DNA of 64,000 nt from Cellulomonas gilvus ATCC 13127 (GCF_000218545.1 NC_015671.1:3100001-3164000), one strand, 5' to 3'. Counted from the first letter of the stretch, positions 7,500 to 15,866 are shown. The notes: generated by a model from the sequence alone, not told the origin. A program made the numbers and translations.

Positions 7500-8090
7500 T
7501 CAGCCGGGCGCGCACTGGCGGTCTGCGGACGCCTCGAAGGCGGGGACCGGGCGCCCCTGGGCCTCTTCGGGTGTGGTGGCTGGCCCGTTGGCCTGGATGT
7601 CCTGGATCAGCCAGTCCATCTCGTCGATCTCACGTCGCTGGGCCTCGCTGATCTCGACGGCGAGCTCGCACACCCGGACGTCTGCTAGCTCGGCCCGCTC
7701 GGAGCGGGTGATGGCCAGGGAGTGGTGCGGGATCATCGACTTCATGTACGCCGTGTCCTGCACGGTGGTCTGGCTGCGGTCCAGGAACACCCCGCCGGCG
7801 ATCAGCAGGACGCCGGCTGCGACGACGGCGATGTTGGCCTTGGCGTTCTTGTACATGTTCAGCATCCAGCCGAGCATCACCAGCGCCATGGTCCCGCCCA
7901 TGGTCAGGGCCATGAAGACGCGGCTCTCGCTGAAGCGGACGTGGTCCCACCGGTAGGTGCCGACGAACATGACCGCGTACATCACCACGATCCCGGTGAT
8001 GATCATCGCCGCGTATCGCAGGTACATGTTCCTCATGTGGTGGCCGCCCTGGCCCTGGTGCTGACCCTCGACCTCCTGGTGTCCCTTCAT
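7500..8090 (-). CDS. DUF305 membrane protein of the copper block
   Basis: A 196-residue protein with three predicted membrane spans (MIITGIVVMYAVMFV, VFMALTMGGTMALVMLGWML and IAVVAAGVLLIAGGVFL). A DUF305 four-helix domain follows, carrying the typical His pair in MIPHHSLAI and acidic helices. DUF305 proteins recur in copper-resistance loci; the biochemical role is not settled, and metal binding is assumed. I chose ATG 8090, which gives the usual short His/Gln-rich leader. A GTG at 8198 overlapping the upstream gene's stop (GTGA) would add 36 residues and suggests coupling. The C-terminus holds two lone cysteines. Confidence 0.75.
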   Translation of the reverse strand: MKGHQEVEGQHQGQGGHHMRNMYLRYAAMIITGIVVMYAVMFVGTYRWDHVRFSESRVFMALTMGGTMALVMLGWMLNMYKNAKANIAVVAAGVLLIAGGVFLDRSQTTVQDTAYMKSMIPHHSLAITRSERAELADVRVCELAVEISEAQRREIDEMDWLIQDIQANGPATTPEEAQGRPVPAFEASADRQCAPG

Positions 8091-8194
8091 CGACACGGGA
8101 CCCGCTCCCTTCACTGCCTGGTTTTCGTGGTGGTGCGGCCCTGCCGCGGTCGGCTCGGTGGGGTCGGCGCCTCGGTTCGCGGCGGGCGAGGTAG

Positions 8195-8596
8195 TCACCC
8201 GATGGCGTTGAGCAGCTCGGTGCACGCCGCCTCGCACGTCCGGCACGCCTCGGCGCAGATGCGGCAGTGCTCGTGCATCTGGGCGTGCTGGGCGCACTCG
8301 TCGCCGCAGGCGCGGCACGCGGCGATGCACGCCTGCAGGTGCGCGCGGGTGATGTTGGCGTCGTACCCGGTGTGCCGGGACAGGATCCGCGCCGTGGTGG
8401 CGCAGCTGTCCGCGCAGTCAAGGTTGGTGCGGATGCACTTCCTGAGGTCGGCGACCATGTCCTCGCTCAGACACGCGTCCGCACACGCGCTACAGGACTG
8501 CGAGCACTCCACCAGTGCGTCGATGACGCGGGCGAGCAGGTCGCGGTCGAGGTTGATCTCGGCGGGGTAGGTCTGGAGCATCTGCGTCGTCTTCAT
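8195..8596 (-). CDS. csp: Four-helix-bundle copper storage protein (Csp/DUF326)
   Basis: A 133-residue protein with 16 cysteines arranged in CxxxC/CxxC ladders along four helices (ECSQSCSACADAC, DCADSC, CIAACRACGDEC, CRICAEACRTCEAAC). This is the pattern of Csp-type bundles that pack many Cu(I) ions in their core. There is no signal peptide, so it resembles the cytosolic Csp3 form. It is the first gene of a minus-strand unit with the DUF305 membrane protein and diverges from the copper ATPase. The shared control region contains both a putative response-regulator box and a CsoR-type site. Copper storage is inferred from the family. Confidence 0.85.
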   Translation of the reverse strand: MKTTQMLQTYPAEINLDRDLLARVIDALVECSQSCSACADACLSEDMVADLRKCIRTNLDCADSCATTARILSRHTGYDANITRAHLQACIAACRACGDECAQHAQMHEHCRICAEACRTCEAACTELLNAIG

Positions 8597-8716
8597 CGCG
8601 CCCTCCGTGGTCAGCTGCGTTGGCGGGGCGCTGCCACAGGTGGCGCACGCCGCCGGGATGCGTTCGACGCTACTGATCCACGTCACGGGCCGCACCGCGA
8701 GGCCCGGGGGATGGCG

Positions 8717-8733
8717 ATGAAGTTTCGATGAAG
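8717..8733. promoter_or_regulatory. Candidate response-regulator box, copy 1
   Basis: GATGAAGTTTCGATGAA on the plus strand reads as direct repeats TTCATC-N5-TTCATC on the minus strand. The 11-base period is typical of OmpR-family dimers. A near copy (15 of 17 bases) lies at 13107-13123 upstream of the two-component genes. Position between csp and the ATPase suggests that it drives csp, the ATPase, or both. Confidence 0.6.
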
Positions 8734-8791
8734 GCCGCCGCCACTGGGCACTGTGGGGAACACGAGCCCGGCAGTTTCGGTTCCTGCCGCA

Positions 8792-8806
8792 TACCCCAAC
8801 GGGGTA
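8792..8806. promoter_or_regulatory. CsoR-type copper operator
   Basis: TACCCCAACGGGGTA is a perfect 6-bp dyad around AAC and matches the established CsoR half-sites TACCCC/GGGGTA. It lies 19 bases upstream of the ATPase start and probably overlaps its promoter. No csoR gene is present in the window, so a repressor encoded elsewhere would have to act here. Confidence 0.75.
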
Positions 8807-8824
8807 CCCATAGTGGAGGCGATG

Positions 8825-10972
8825 ATGAGCGCGGACGAGCACAGCGGCCACACCAAGCACCACCATGCCGGGCACGCGGGCACGGTGGCCGCTGCGGGTT
8901 CCCACGGCGGGGGCCACGACGGCGGCACCCACGGCGGGGACCACCACGGCGGCGCAGGGCACGGGGCCGAGCAGGCGCACGCCCAGCACGGCAACGCCGG
9001 GCACGGACACCACGTGGCGCAGTTCCGGGACCGGTTCTGGGTCAGCCTGGTGCTGGCGGGGCCGGTGGTGGTGTTCAGCCACATGTTCGCCGAGCTGCTC
9101 GGGTACACCCCGCCCACGTTCGGCGGGTCGGAGTGGATCTCCCCGGTGCTGGGCACGGTCGTGTTCTTCTACGGCGGTTGGCCGTTCCTGACCGGCGCGG
9201 TGGTGGAGGCGCGCAGCCGCCGGCCCGGGATGATGCTGCTGATCGCGTCGGCGATCACGGTTGCGTTCATCGCGTCGTGGGCCACCACCCTGGGTGCGGC
9301 GATGGAGCTGGACTTCTGGTGGGAGCTGGCGCTGCTGGTCGTCATCATGCTGCTGGGGCACTGGCTGGAGATGCGCGCCCTGGGCGCCGCGTCGGGTGCG
9401 CTGGACGCCCTGGCGGCGTTGCTACCCGACCGGGCCGAGAAAGTCACGTCCTCCGGGACGCTCGAGGTGGCCGTGGCGGAGCTCGCCACCGATGACGTCG
9501 TGCTGGTCCGCCCCGGAGGGAGGGTGCCGGTCGACGGGCAGATCGTGGACGGCGAGGCGCACCTGGACGAGTCGATGATCACCGGGGAGTCACGGGCGGT
9601 GCGCCGGGCGGCAGGGGACGCGGTCGTGGGCGGCACCGTCTCGACCGACAGCACGCTGCGCGTACGGGTGACCGCGGTCGGGCAGGACACCGCCCTGGCC
9701 GGCATCCAGCGGCTGGTCGCCGACGCCCAGGCGTCGAGCTCACGCGCGCAGGCGCTGGCCGACCGGGCCGCGGCGTTCTTGTTCTACTTCGCCCTGGCCG
9801 CCGGCGTGCTCACCTTCGCCGCGTGGCTGGTGTTCGGCGACACCGCCGACGCGGTCACGCGAACCGTCACGGTGCTGGTCATCGCCTGCCCCCACGCGCT
9901 GGGCCTGGCCATCCCGCTGGTGATCTCGATCTCCACCGAACGGGCCGCCCGCGCCGGCGTGCTGGTCAAGAACCGGCTGGCCCTGGAGCGGATGCGCACC
10001 GTCGACACGGTCCTGTTCGACAAGACCGGCACCCTGACCCAGGGCGCGCACGCCGTCACCGGCGCCGTCGCCACCAGCGGGGTGGACCAGACCGGGATGT
10101 TGGCCCTGGCCGCGGCGGCCGAGGCCGACAGCGAGCACCCGGTGGCGCGGGCGATCGTGCGCGTGGCCGGGCGCACGCCGGCGTCCGCCCGGGACTTCCG
10201 CGCCCTGCCGGGGCGCGGGGTGCAGGCCAGTGTCGACGGCCACGAGATCGTCGTGGGCGGACCGGCGCTGCTCGCCGAGCGGCAGTGGATCGCCCCGGCG
10301 GACGTGCAGGCCGCGACCCGGCCGTGGGTGGACCGGGGGGCGTCGGTGCTCCACATCGTGCGTGACGGGCAGGTCATCGGCGCGGTCGCGGTCGAGGACG
10401 CCATCCGCCCGGAGTCCCGCGAGACGGTCGCGGCGCTGCACGCCCGCGGTGTGTGGGTGGCGATGATCACCGGCGACGCCCAGCAGGTCGCCGACGCGGT
10501 CGCCGCCGAGCTGGGCATCGACGAGGTGTTCGCCCAGGTCCTGCCGACCGACAAGGACGCCAAGGTCAGCGAGCTGCAAGGCCGCGGGCACAAGGTCGCG
10601 ATGGTCGGTGACGGCGTCAACGACGCACCTGCGCTGGCTCGAGCCGACGTCGGGATTGCGATCGGCGCCGGCACGGACGTCGCCGTGGAGTCCGCTGGGG
10701 TAGTCCTGGCCTCGGACGACCCCCGCGGGGTGGTGTCGGTGATCGTGCTGTCCCAGGCGTCGTACCGCAAGATGTGGCAGAACCTGGTCTGGGCGACCGG
10801 GTACAACCTCATCGCGGTACCCCTAGCCGCGGGCGTGCTCGCGTTCGCCGGGTTCGTCCTGTCACCGGCTGTCGGGGCGATCTTGATGTCCGCCTCGACC
10901 ATGGTGGTCGCCGCCAACGCCCAGCTCCTGCGCCGCCTGGACCTGGACCCTGCCCGCGTCACCCAGCCCTGA
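8825..10972 (+). CDS. copB: P1B-type copper-exporting ATPase (CopB type)
   Basis: A 715-residue heavy-metal P-type ATPase. A long His/Gly-rich N-tail (many HGG, GGH and THGG units, about residues 5-60) replaces the usual Cys metal domains. The metal site is CPH (residues 355-357) rather than CPC, which marks the P1B-3/CopB class for Cu and Ag. The phosphorylation motif DKTGTLT starts at Asp399. TGES and GDGVNDAPAL motifs and the SEHP nucleotide motif are present. ATG 8825 is preferred because GGAGG lies 5 bases upstream; the adjacent ATG at 8822 is too close. The CsoR-type site just upstream suggests copper derepression. Confidence 0.9.
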   Translation: MSADEHSGHTKHHHAGHAGTVAAAGSHGGGHDGGTHGGDHHGGAGHGAEQAHAQHGNAGHGHHVAQFRDRFWVSLVLAGPVVVFSHMFAELLGYTPPTFGGSEWISPVLGTVVFFYGGWPFLTGAVVEARSRRPGMMLLIASAITVAFIASWATTLGAAMELDFWWELALLVVIMLLGHWLEMRALGAASGALDALAALLPDRAEKVTSSGTLEVAVAELATDDVVLVRPGGRVPVDGQIVDGEAHLDESMITGESRAVRRAAGDAVVGGTVSTDSTLRVRVTAVGQDTALAGIQRLVADAQASSSRAQALADRAAAFLFYFALAAGVLTFAAWLVFGDTADAVTRTVTVLVIACPHALGLAIPLVISISTERAARAGVLVKNRLALERMRTVDTVLFDKTGTLTQGAHAVTGAVATSGVDQTGMLALAAAAEADSEHPVARAIVRVAGRTPASARDFRALPGRGVQASVDGHEIVVGGPALLAERQWIAPADVQAATRPWVDRGASVLHIVRDGQVIGAVAVEDAIRPESRETVAALHARGVWVAMITGDAQQVADAVAAELGIDEVFAQVLPTDKDAKVSELQGRGHKVAMVGDGVNDAPALARADVGIAIGAGTDVAVESAGVVLASDDPRGVVSVIVLSQASYRKMWQNLVWATGYNLIAVPLAAGVLAFAGFVLSPAVGAILMSASTMVVAANAQLLRRLDLDPARVTQP

Positions 10973-11025
10973 GCGGCGACGCGACCGGCCCGCACCGACT
11001 CCACACCGAAAGGCTCACCCCGCTG

Positions 11026-11955
11026 ATGCCCCGCCGCTCCATCTCTCGTTTCCGTGCCACGGCAGGCGCGCGCGCCCTGGTCGGCCTCGGGCTGATCGCC
11101 ACCGTCACGACCGGCTGCGCCGCGCCCCCGCAAGCCGGGCCCGCCTCGACTCACGCACCGCCGGTAGCATCTGAGCCCGGCCCGACCGGTACCGGCGCGG
11201 CCGCGGTGGACGGCCTGCCGAGCAGCCATGTCCACGGCGTAGCGGTCAACCCGGCCGACGGGCTGGTGTACCTGGCCAGCCATGACGGGCTGTTCCGGTA
11301 CGGGCCGCACGGGCCCGAGCGGGTGGGACCGGTAATCGACCTGATGGGCTTCACAGTCGCGGGACCGGACCACTTCTACTCCTCCGGCCACCCCAGCCCC
11401 GGGGTGGACCTGCCGGCGCCGCTGGGGCTGGCCGAATCCACCGACGCCGGGCAGACCTGGCAGCCGCTCTCACGCGGTGGGCAGTCCGACTTCCATGCCC
11501 TGACCGCATCGACCGCATCGGTGGTCGGCTACGACGGTTCCGTGCTGCGCAGCACCACCGACGGGCAGACCTGGACCGAGCTGGACGCACCGGTCGAACC
11601 GTTCGCCCTGGCCGCATCTCCCGACGGCCGCGTGCTGGTGGCGACCAGCGGGGCGGGGGTGTACCGGTCCGACGACGGGGGCGCGACGTGGCAGCAGCCA
11701 CAGGCACCGCTGTTGCAGTACGTGGCGTTCGCCGACGACACGGTGGCCGTGGGCGTCACCCCGGACGGGAACGTGGCGCGCAGCGAGGACGCCGGGCAGA
11801 CGTGGACGCAGGTCGGTGCCCTGGGTGAGCCGGTCGCGGCCGTGGGCGCGGCCCGCGGCCCCGACGGAGGGGTCGGGGTGGTGGTGGTGACCGCGGATGA
11901 GGTGCTGAAGTCCGCGGATGGTGGGGCCACGTTCGGACCCCTGACGACCGGCTGA
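11026..11955 (+). CDS. BNR-repeat lipoprotein (F510_1955-type)
   Basis: A 309-residue exported lipoprotein. A twin-basic N-terminus and hydrophobic stretch end in a lipobox TGCAAP, with the lipidated Cys near residue 30. The rest is a beta-propeller with repeated Asp-box-like units (STDAGQTW, STTDGQTW, SDDGGATW, SEDAGQTW, SADGGATF). Such proteins are often named sialidase-like or F510_1955-family and recur beside copper P-ATPases, but no enzymatic role is established. It starts 53 bases after the ATPase and is probably cotranscribed. A role in periplasmic or surface copper handling is inferred from context only. Confidence 0.75.
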   Translation: MPRRSISRFRATAGARALVGLGLIATVTTGCAAPPQAGPASTHAPPVASEPGPTGTGAAAVDGLPSSHVHGVAVNPADGLVYLASHDGLFRYGPHGPERVGPVIDLMGFTVAGPDHFYSSGHPSPGVDLPAPLGLAESTDAGQTWQPLSRGGQSDFHALTASTASVVGYDGSVLRSTTDGQTWTELDAPVEPFALAASPDGRVLVATSGAGVYRSDDGGATWQQPQAPLLQYVAFADDTVAVGVTPDGNVARSEDAGQTWTQVGALGEPVAAVGAARGPDGGVGVVVVTADEVLKSADGGATFGPLTTG

Positions 11956-12144
11956 CCGGCTGGAAGAGAACTGGTCGCCGTTCCACCCGCCGATGACTGA
12001 TGTCGACCGGGACTGCCCCATGCGGTGGTCTGTACGGCCGGGCACGCCGAGGGACCTCCGGCGGACATGGCGGGCCCAGGTACGTGGTCGCCGAGGGATC
12101 CAGCGACAGATCGGTGAAAGCTCGCGGCCGGTGCCGCTCGCCGA

Positions 12145-12768
12145 TCACAGGGTGCGCAGCACGTTCTCCATCTCGGTGATCTCGCGCGTCTGGTCGTCGA
12201 TGATCGTGCGCGCCAGCTCCCGGGCCTCGGCGTAAGCGCCGTCGGCCAGGTGCGTCTCCGCCATCTCGATCGCGCCGCGGTGGTGCTCGGTCATCATCTC
12301 CAGGAAGGCGCGGTCGAACTCCGCGCCCGAGAGCCCGTCCAGCTCGGCCATGGCGGACTCCATGTCCATGCCGCCCATGTCCATGCCGCCGTGATCCATG
12401 CCGCCCATGTCCGCGTCCTGGGGGCCTTCCTCGCCCCACGCCTTGAGCCACGAGGTCATCTCGTCGATCTCCGGGCCCTGCGCGGCAGAGATCCGCTCGG
12501 CCAGCGCCCTCACCTCCTCGCTGCCGGCCCTGTCGACCGCGAGGTCAGCCATCTCGATGGCGCCCTGGTGGTGGATGATCATCATCTGCGCGAACTCGGT
12601 GTCCGCGTCGTTGTGCTCGCTGGCCTCCTCGACCTCCGGAGCGCTGGAGGTCGCCGCTGCAGCCGGCGGTTCGGCGGCCGGCTACGCGGCGCCGGAGCAG
12701 GCGCTCAACGCCACCGCCAACGCCAGGGCGGTCGCCGTAGCAGCCAAGCGCCGCCGGGTCGTGATCAT
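12145..12768 (-). pseudogene. DUF305 lipoprotein interrupted by an in-frame TAG
   Basis: The gene opens at ATG 12768 with GGAAGGA upstream and encodes a lipoprotein signal with lipobox SACSG. After residue 28 a single TAG (12682-12684) interrupts the frame. Reading continues in the same phase for the rest of a normal DUF305 protein, with His pairs in MMIIHHQGAIEMA and MMTEHHRGAIEMA and a Met/His-rich linker of MGGMDHGG type. The whole would be 207 codons including the TAG. No frameshift is needed, so one base change would restore it. Alternatives are a sequencing error, stop readthrough, or re-initiation at Met codons near 12585, which would lack a signal peptide. Confidence 0.75.
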
Positions 12769-12805
12769 CACGGAAGGTCCTTCCCAGAACAGGTGTGCAG
12801 GTGGT

Positions 12806-12958
12806 TCAGACGGTCGCGCTCGGCGCGCAGCACGAGTCGTTCCCCGTGGCGTCGCCACCGCAGCAGCCGCCGTCGCTGGTGACGGCCTGGTCCGTCTCGA
12901 GCGTGTCCTGCGCGGTGCTCGCGGTCGTGATGGTGGTCGTGGCCTGGCAGCAGCCCAT
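12806..12958 (-). CDS. Cys-pair-rich 50-residue peptide, metallothionein-like
   Basis: A very small gene with a strong ribosome site (AAGGAGA, 7 bases before ATG). The product starts MGCC and carries three adjacent-Cys pairs at residues 3-4, 32-33 and 43-44, in the contexts GCCQ, GGCCGG and SCCAPS, with a Thr/Asp-rich middle. It has no signal peptide or membrane segment. It lies 37 bases upstream of the broken DUF305 gene on the same strand and diverges from the copper two-component system, with a putative regulator box in between. Binding of Cu(I) or another thiophilic metal is inferred from composition and location. I do not recognise a named family. Confidence 0.72.
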   Translation of the reverse strand: MGCCQATTTITTASTAQDTLETDQAVTSDGGCCGGDATGNDSCCAPSATV

Positions 12959-13106
12959 CGGGTCTCTCCTTCGTGGTGTCGCGGGTGAGGTACGCGTCGG
13001 CGCGGTGAGCAGTGGTCTCGACGCACTGGCAGTGCGGTGGGCACGGGGCGCCGACGCGAACGCGCACCATCATCGGTGCCGGTCACTGAAGTACCGGTCG
13101 CTCGCC

Positions 13107-13123
13107 GATCAAGGTTCGATGAA
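13107..13123. promoter_or_regulatory. Candidate response-regulator box, copy 2
   Basis: GATCAAGGTTCGATGAA shares 15 of 17 bases with the element at 8717-8733. It lies 39 bases before the response-regulator start. A GACAAT -10-like word follows at 13151-13156, so the box sits where an activator would replace a poor -35. The same element faces the small Cys-rich gene on the other strand. Confidence 0.6.
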
Positions 13124-13162
13124 GATCCCGGGCCCGGTGGCCGGCCCGCCGACAATGAGGGA

Positions 13163-13894
13163 GTGAGCATTCCTTCGGCCCCGGCAGCGGCGTCCCGTCG
13201 TGCGGTCGTCGTCGACGACGAGCAGGCACTGGCGCGGCTGGTCGCCGGGTACCTCGAGCGGGACGGGTTCGAGGTCTACGTGAGCTACGACGGGGCCGAG
13301 GCGGTCGGGGTGCTGCGCGCGGTCGACCCCGACGTGGTGGTCCTGGACCTGGGCCTACCGGGCCTGGACGGGGTGGAGGTGTGCCGCCAGCTGCGGACCT
13401 TCTCCGACTGCTACGTCATCATGCTGACCGCCCGCGCGGAAGAGGTCGACACCCTCATCGGCCTGTCGGTCGGAGCGGATGACTACATGACCAAGCCGTT
13501 CAGCCCCCGCGAGCTCATGGCCCGGGTCGGGGTCCTGCTGCGCCGGCCACGCCGGCCCGCTCAACCTGCTGCCGCTCCGACGGCCCGGCCGAGCGTGGAC
13601 GTCGGCCCGCTGCGCCTGGACCTGGACGCCCGCGAGGTCCACCTCGACGGCCGGCCCGTGCCGTTGACCCGGACCGAGTTCGACGTCCTGGCAGCTTTGG
13701 CATCGGGGCCCGGGCGGGTGTTCAGCCGACGGGCCCTGATCGAGGCGGTGTGGGGACCGAACTGGGTCGGGGATGAGCACCTGGTCGACGTCCACGTCCT
13801 GCACGTACGTCAGAAGCTCGGCGACAGCCCCGAGCAGCAACGGTTCGTGTGCACGGTCCGCGGAGTCGGCTACCGCATCGGCACCGGCACATGA
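13163..13894 (+). CDS. OmpR-family response regulator (copper island)
   Basis: A 243-residue regulator: receiver domain (about 13-125) with the acidic pair Asp18-Asp19, phosphoacceptor Asp62 in VVLDLGLPG and Lys in YMTKPF, then a winged-helix DNA-binding domain (about 150-243, ending TVRGVGYRIG). GTG 13163 is chosen because GAGGGA precedes it. The ATGA overlap with the downstream kinase shows translational coupling. Neighbouring copper genes and the shared 17-bp box suggest a CopR/CusR-like role. Sensing of copper is inferred, not visible. Confidence 0.85.
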   Translation: MSIPSAPAAASRRAVVVDDEQALARLVAGYLERDGFEVYVSYDGAEAVGVLRAVDPDVVVLDLGLPGLDGVEVCRQLRTFSDCYVIMLTARAEEVDTLIGLSVGADDYMTKPFSPRELMARVGVLLRRPRRPAQPAAAPTARPSVDVGPLRLDLDAREVHLDGRPVPLTRTEFDVLAALASGPGRVFSRRALIEAVWGPNWVGDEHLVDVHVLHVRQKLGDSPEQQRFVCTVRGVGYRIGTGT

Positions 13895-15024
13895 GCCCCG
13901 CCCCGGGCACACGGTGGGGTCTGGCCGCGCGGCTGCTCGCCGCCTTGGTCGTGGTCCTGGCGGTGGCGGCGTTCACCGCGTGGCTGGTCGCCTCCGCGGT
14001 CGGGCCCGGCCTGTTCCACGAGCACATGGTCCGCGCGGGCCTGCAGGACCACGACAGCGCGGTCTTGCATGCCGAACGGGCGTTCCGCGACGCCAGCGCG
14101 GTTTCCCTGGCCCTAGCCCTGGGCGCCGCAGCGATCACCTCCGCGGCCGTCAGCGTCGTGCTCGCCGGGCGCATCGGTCGGTCCCTGGCCACCGTGTCCA
14201 AGGCGGCCGCCCGCCTGGGCGCGGGCGAGTACGAGTCGCGCGTCCCCGCGGCCGGCCTCGGCGCGGAGTTCGACGACCTGGCCGACTCGTTCAACACCAT
14301 GGCCGCCCGCCTGCGAGACGCCGACCGGCTGCGCGCCCGCCTGCTGGCTGACGTCGCCCACGAGGTCCGCACCCCCGTGGCCACCATCGCCGGGTACCTC
14401 GAGGCAGTCCAGGACGGCGCCCAGCCCATGGACGAGGCCACCATGACGGTGTTGGCCGACCAGGCGGCACGGCTGACCCGGCTCGCGCAGGACCTGGCCG
14501 CCGTGACCCGCGCCGAAGCCGGTGACCTCGTGCTCAACGTCGAGCCCGTGCCAACACGCGACCTGCTCGAGCAGACCGCGGCGGCATGGCGCGACCGCGC
14601 CGCCGCGGCCGGCGTGCACCTGGCCCTCGACCCAGACGCCGGCTCCGGCGCTGGGCCGGTGGCAGTCGACCGCCACCGCATCGCCCAGGTCATGGACAAC
14701 CTGGTCGCCAACGCCCTGCGGCACACCGCCGCCGGCGGCACCATCACCCTGCGCGCCCGCGCCGTCGATGACCCCAGCCGCGTCGCCCTGGCCGTCCGTG
14801 ACACCGGGAAGGGCATTGCCCCCGAGCACCTGCCGCACGTGTTCGAGCGGTTCTACCGCGCCGACACTGCACGTGACCGCGCCAGCGGCGGGTCAGGTAT
14901 CGGCCTGGCGATCTGCAAGGCGCTCACCGAGGCGCACGGCGGCACCATCACAGCCGCCAGCGCAGGCGTCGGCGCCGGCGCGACTTTCGTCGTCACGCTG
15001 CCGGCGATCAACTCCGGCCCGTAG
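13891..15024 (+). CDS. Sensor histidine kinase (copper island)
   Basis: A 377-residue membrane kinase with span 1 at about 11-37 and a short outer loop (38-68) holding four histidines (FHEH, QDHD, LHAER) that could bind metal. Span 2 is at 70-92, followed by HAMP (93-145). The HisKA phosphoacceptor is His157 in ADVAHEVRTPVATIAG. The ATP-binding domain has an N-box (VMDNLVANALRHT), DTGKGI and GSGIGLAI. It is coupled to the response regulator by an ATGA overlap. It ends 81 bases before the island boundary. The His-rich short loop supports metal sensing, but this is inference. Confidence 0.85.
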   Translation: MSPAPGTRWGLAARLLAALVVVLAVAAFTAWLVASAVGPGLFHEHMVRAGLQDHDSAVLHAERAFRDASAVSLALALGAAAITSAAVSVVLAGRIGRSLATVSKAAARLGAGEYESRVPAAGLGAEFDDLADSFNTMAARLRDADRLRARLLADVAHEVRTPVATIAGYLEAVQDGAQPMDEATMTVLADQAARLTRLAQDLAAVTRAEAGDLVLNVEPVPTRDLLEQTAAAWRDRAAAAGVHLALDPDAGSGAGPVAVDRHRIAQVMDNLVANALRHTAAGGTITLRARAVDDPSRVALAVRDTGKGIAPEHLPHVFERFYRADTARDRASGGSGIGLAICKALTEAHGGTITAASAGVGAGATFVVTLPAINSGP

Positions 15025-15068
15025 CGCACCGAGGACAGGGTCCACCTGGCATTACGGCCGCCCCCAGC

Positions 15069-15105
15069 AGCGAAAGCCGCCCGCCATCGAGCCGCGAAAG
15101 CCACA
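15069..15105 (-). mobile_element. Right end of the inserted metal-resistance element
   Basis: Read from the right it begins TGTGGCTTTCGCGG. Within it GGCTTTCGC occurs twice as direct repeats 24 bases apart, the layout of transposase-binding sites in Tn7/Tn5053-type ends. It matches 5784-5820 at 27 of 37 positions. The base after 15105 is already inside the reading frame of a histidine kinase whose upstream part is missing. This pinpoints the junction. The other end and the lost kinase half are not in this window. Confidence 0.65.
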
Positions 15106-15866
15106 GCCACACCGTCAACGCGATGCTCGACCGGCTGCACACCAGCATGGCGGCGCAGCGTCGCCTCCTGGACGACGTCGGTCACGAGCTGCGCACACCG
15201 CTCACCGTGATCGGCGGGCACCTCGAGCTCATGGACGTCGAGGACGCCGCGGACGTGCGCGCCACGCGCGAGCTCGCGCTGGACGAGGTGGACCGGATGC
15301 GCCTGCTGGTCGACGACCTGCTGGTGCTCGCGGTCGCCGACCGCGAGGGCTTCGTGCGACCGGTGCCCACGGACGTGGGCGTGCTGACGGACGACGTGCT
15401 CGACAAGGCCACCGGGCTCGGCCGCCGGACGTGGCGCGTCGACCAGCGCGCCGACCAGCGGTGCCTCGTGGACCCCCGCCGGCTCACCCAGGCGTGGCTG
15501 CAGCTCGCGAGCAACGCCGTGAAGTACTCCGCGGACGGTTCGACCGTCACGCTCGGCTCCGCGGTCGCCGACGGCACGCTGCGGCTGTGGGTGCGCGACG
15601 AGGGCGTGGGCATCGCGCCCGAGCACCAGGCACGCATCTTCGAGCGGTTCGAGCGCACCGAGCAGTCGGCGGGGACCGAGGGCGCCGGGCTCGGCCTGGC
15701 GATCGTCGCGGCGATCGCGCGCGCGCACGGCGGCGGCGTGGACGTGTCGTCGACGCCCGGCGTGGGATCCACGTTCGTGCTGCACGTCCCGGTCACGCTG
15801 GCACCCGACGATGGCGCGGACGGCACGCCCGACGAGCGGGACGACGACGAGGAGGGACCCGCATGA
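15106..15866 (+). pseudogene. Resident histidine kinase, N-terminal half lost at the insertion
   Basis: The open frame begins in the middle of a kinase. Residues HTVNAMLDRL (normally the HAMP-HisKA linker) follow directly on the transposon end. The phosphoacceptor His in DDVGHELRTPLTVIGGHLE, an N-box (LASNAVKYSAD), DEGVGI and GAGLGLAIV are all intact. No membrane spans or sensor domain remain. A soluble fragment could be made from ATG 15123, but it would have lost signal input. It overlaps the downstream response regulator by ATGA, as in an intact operon. Its true 5' half should lie beyond the island's left end. Confidence 0.8.

Noticed and set aside
12682..12684. Evidence for systematic TAG recoding in this organism
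   Set aside because: TAG ends several intact genes normally here (for example the resolvase, the response regulator at 16528 and the ABC permease), so the two odd cases are better explained by mutation.
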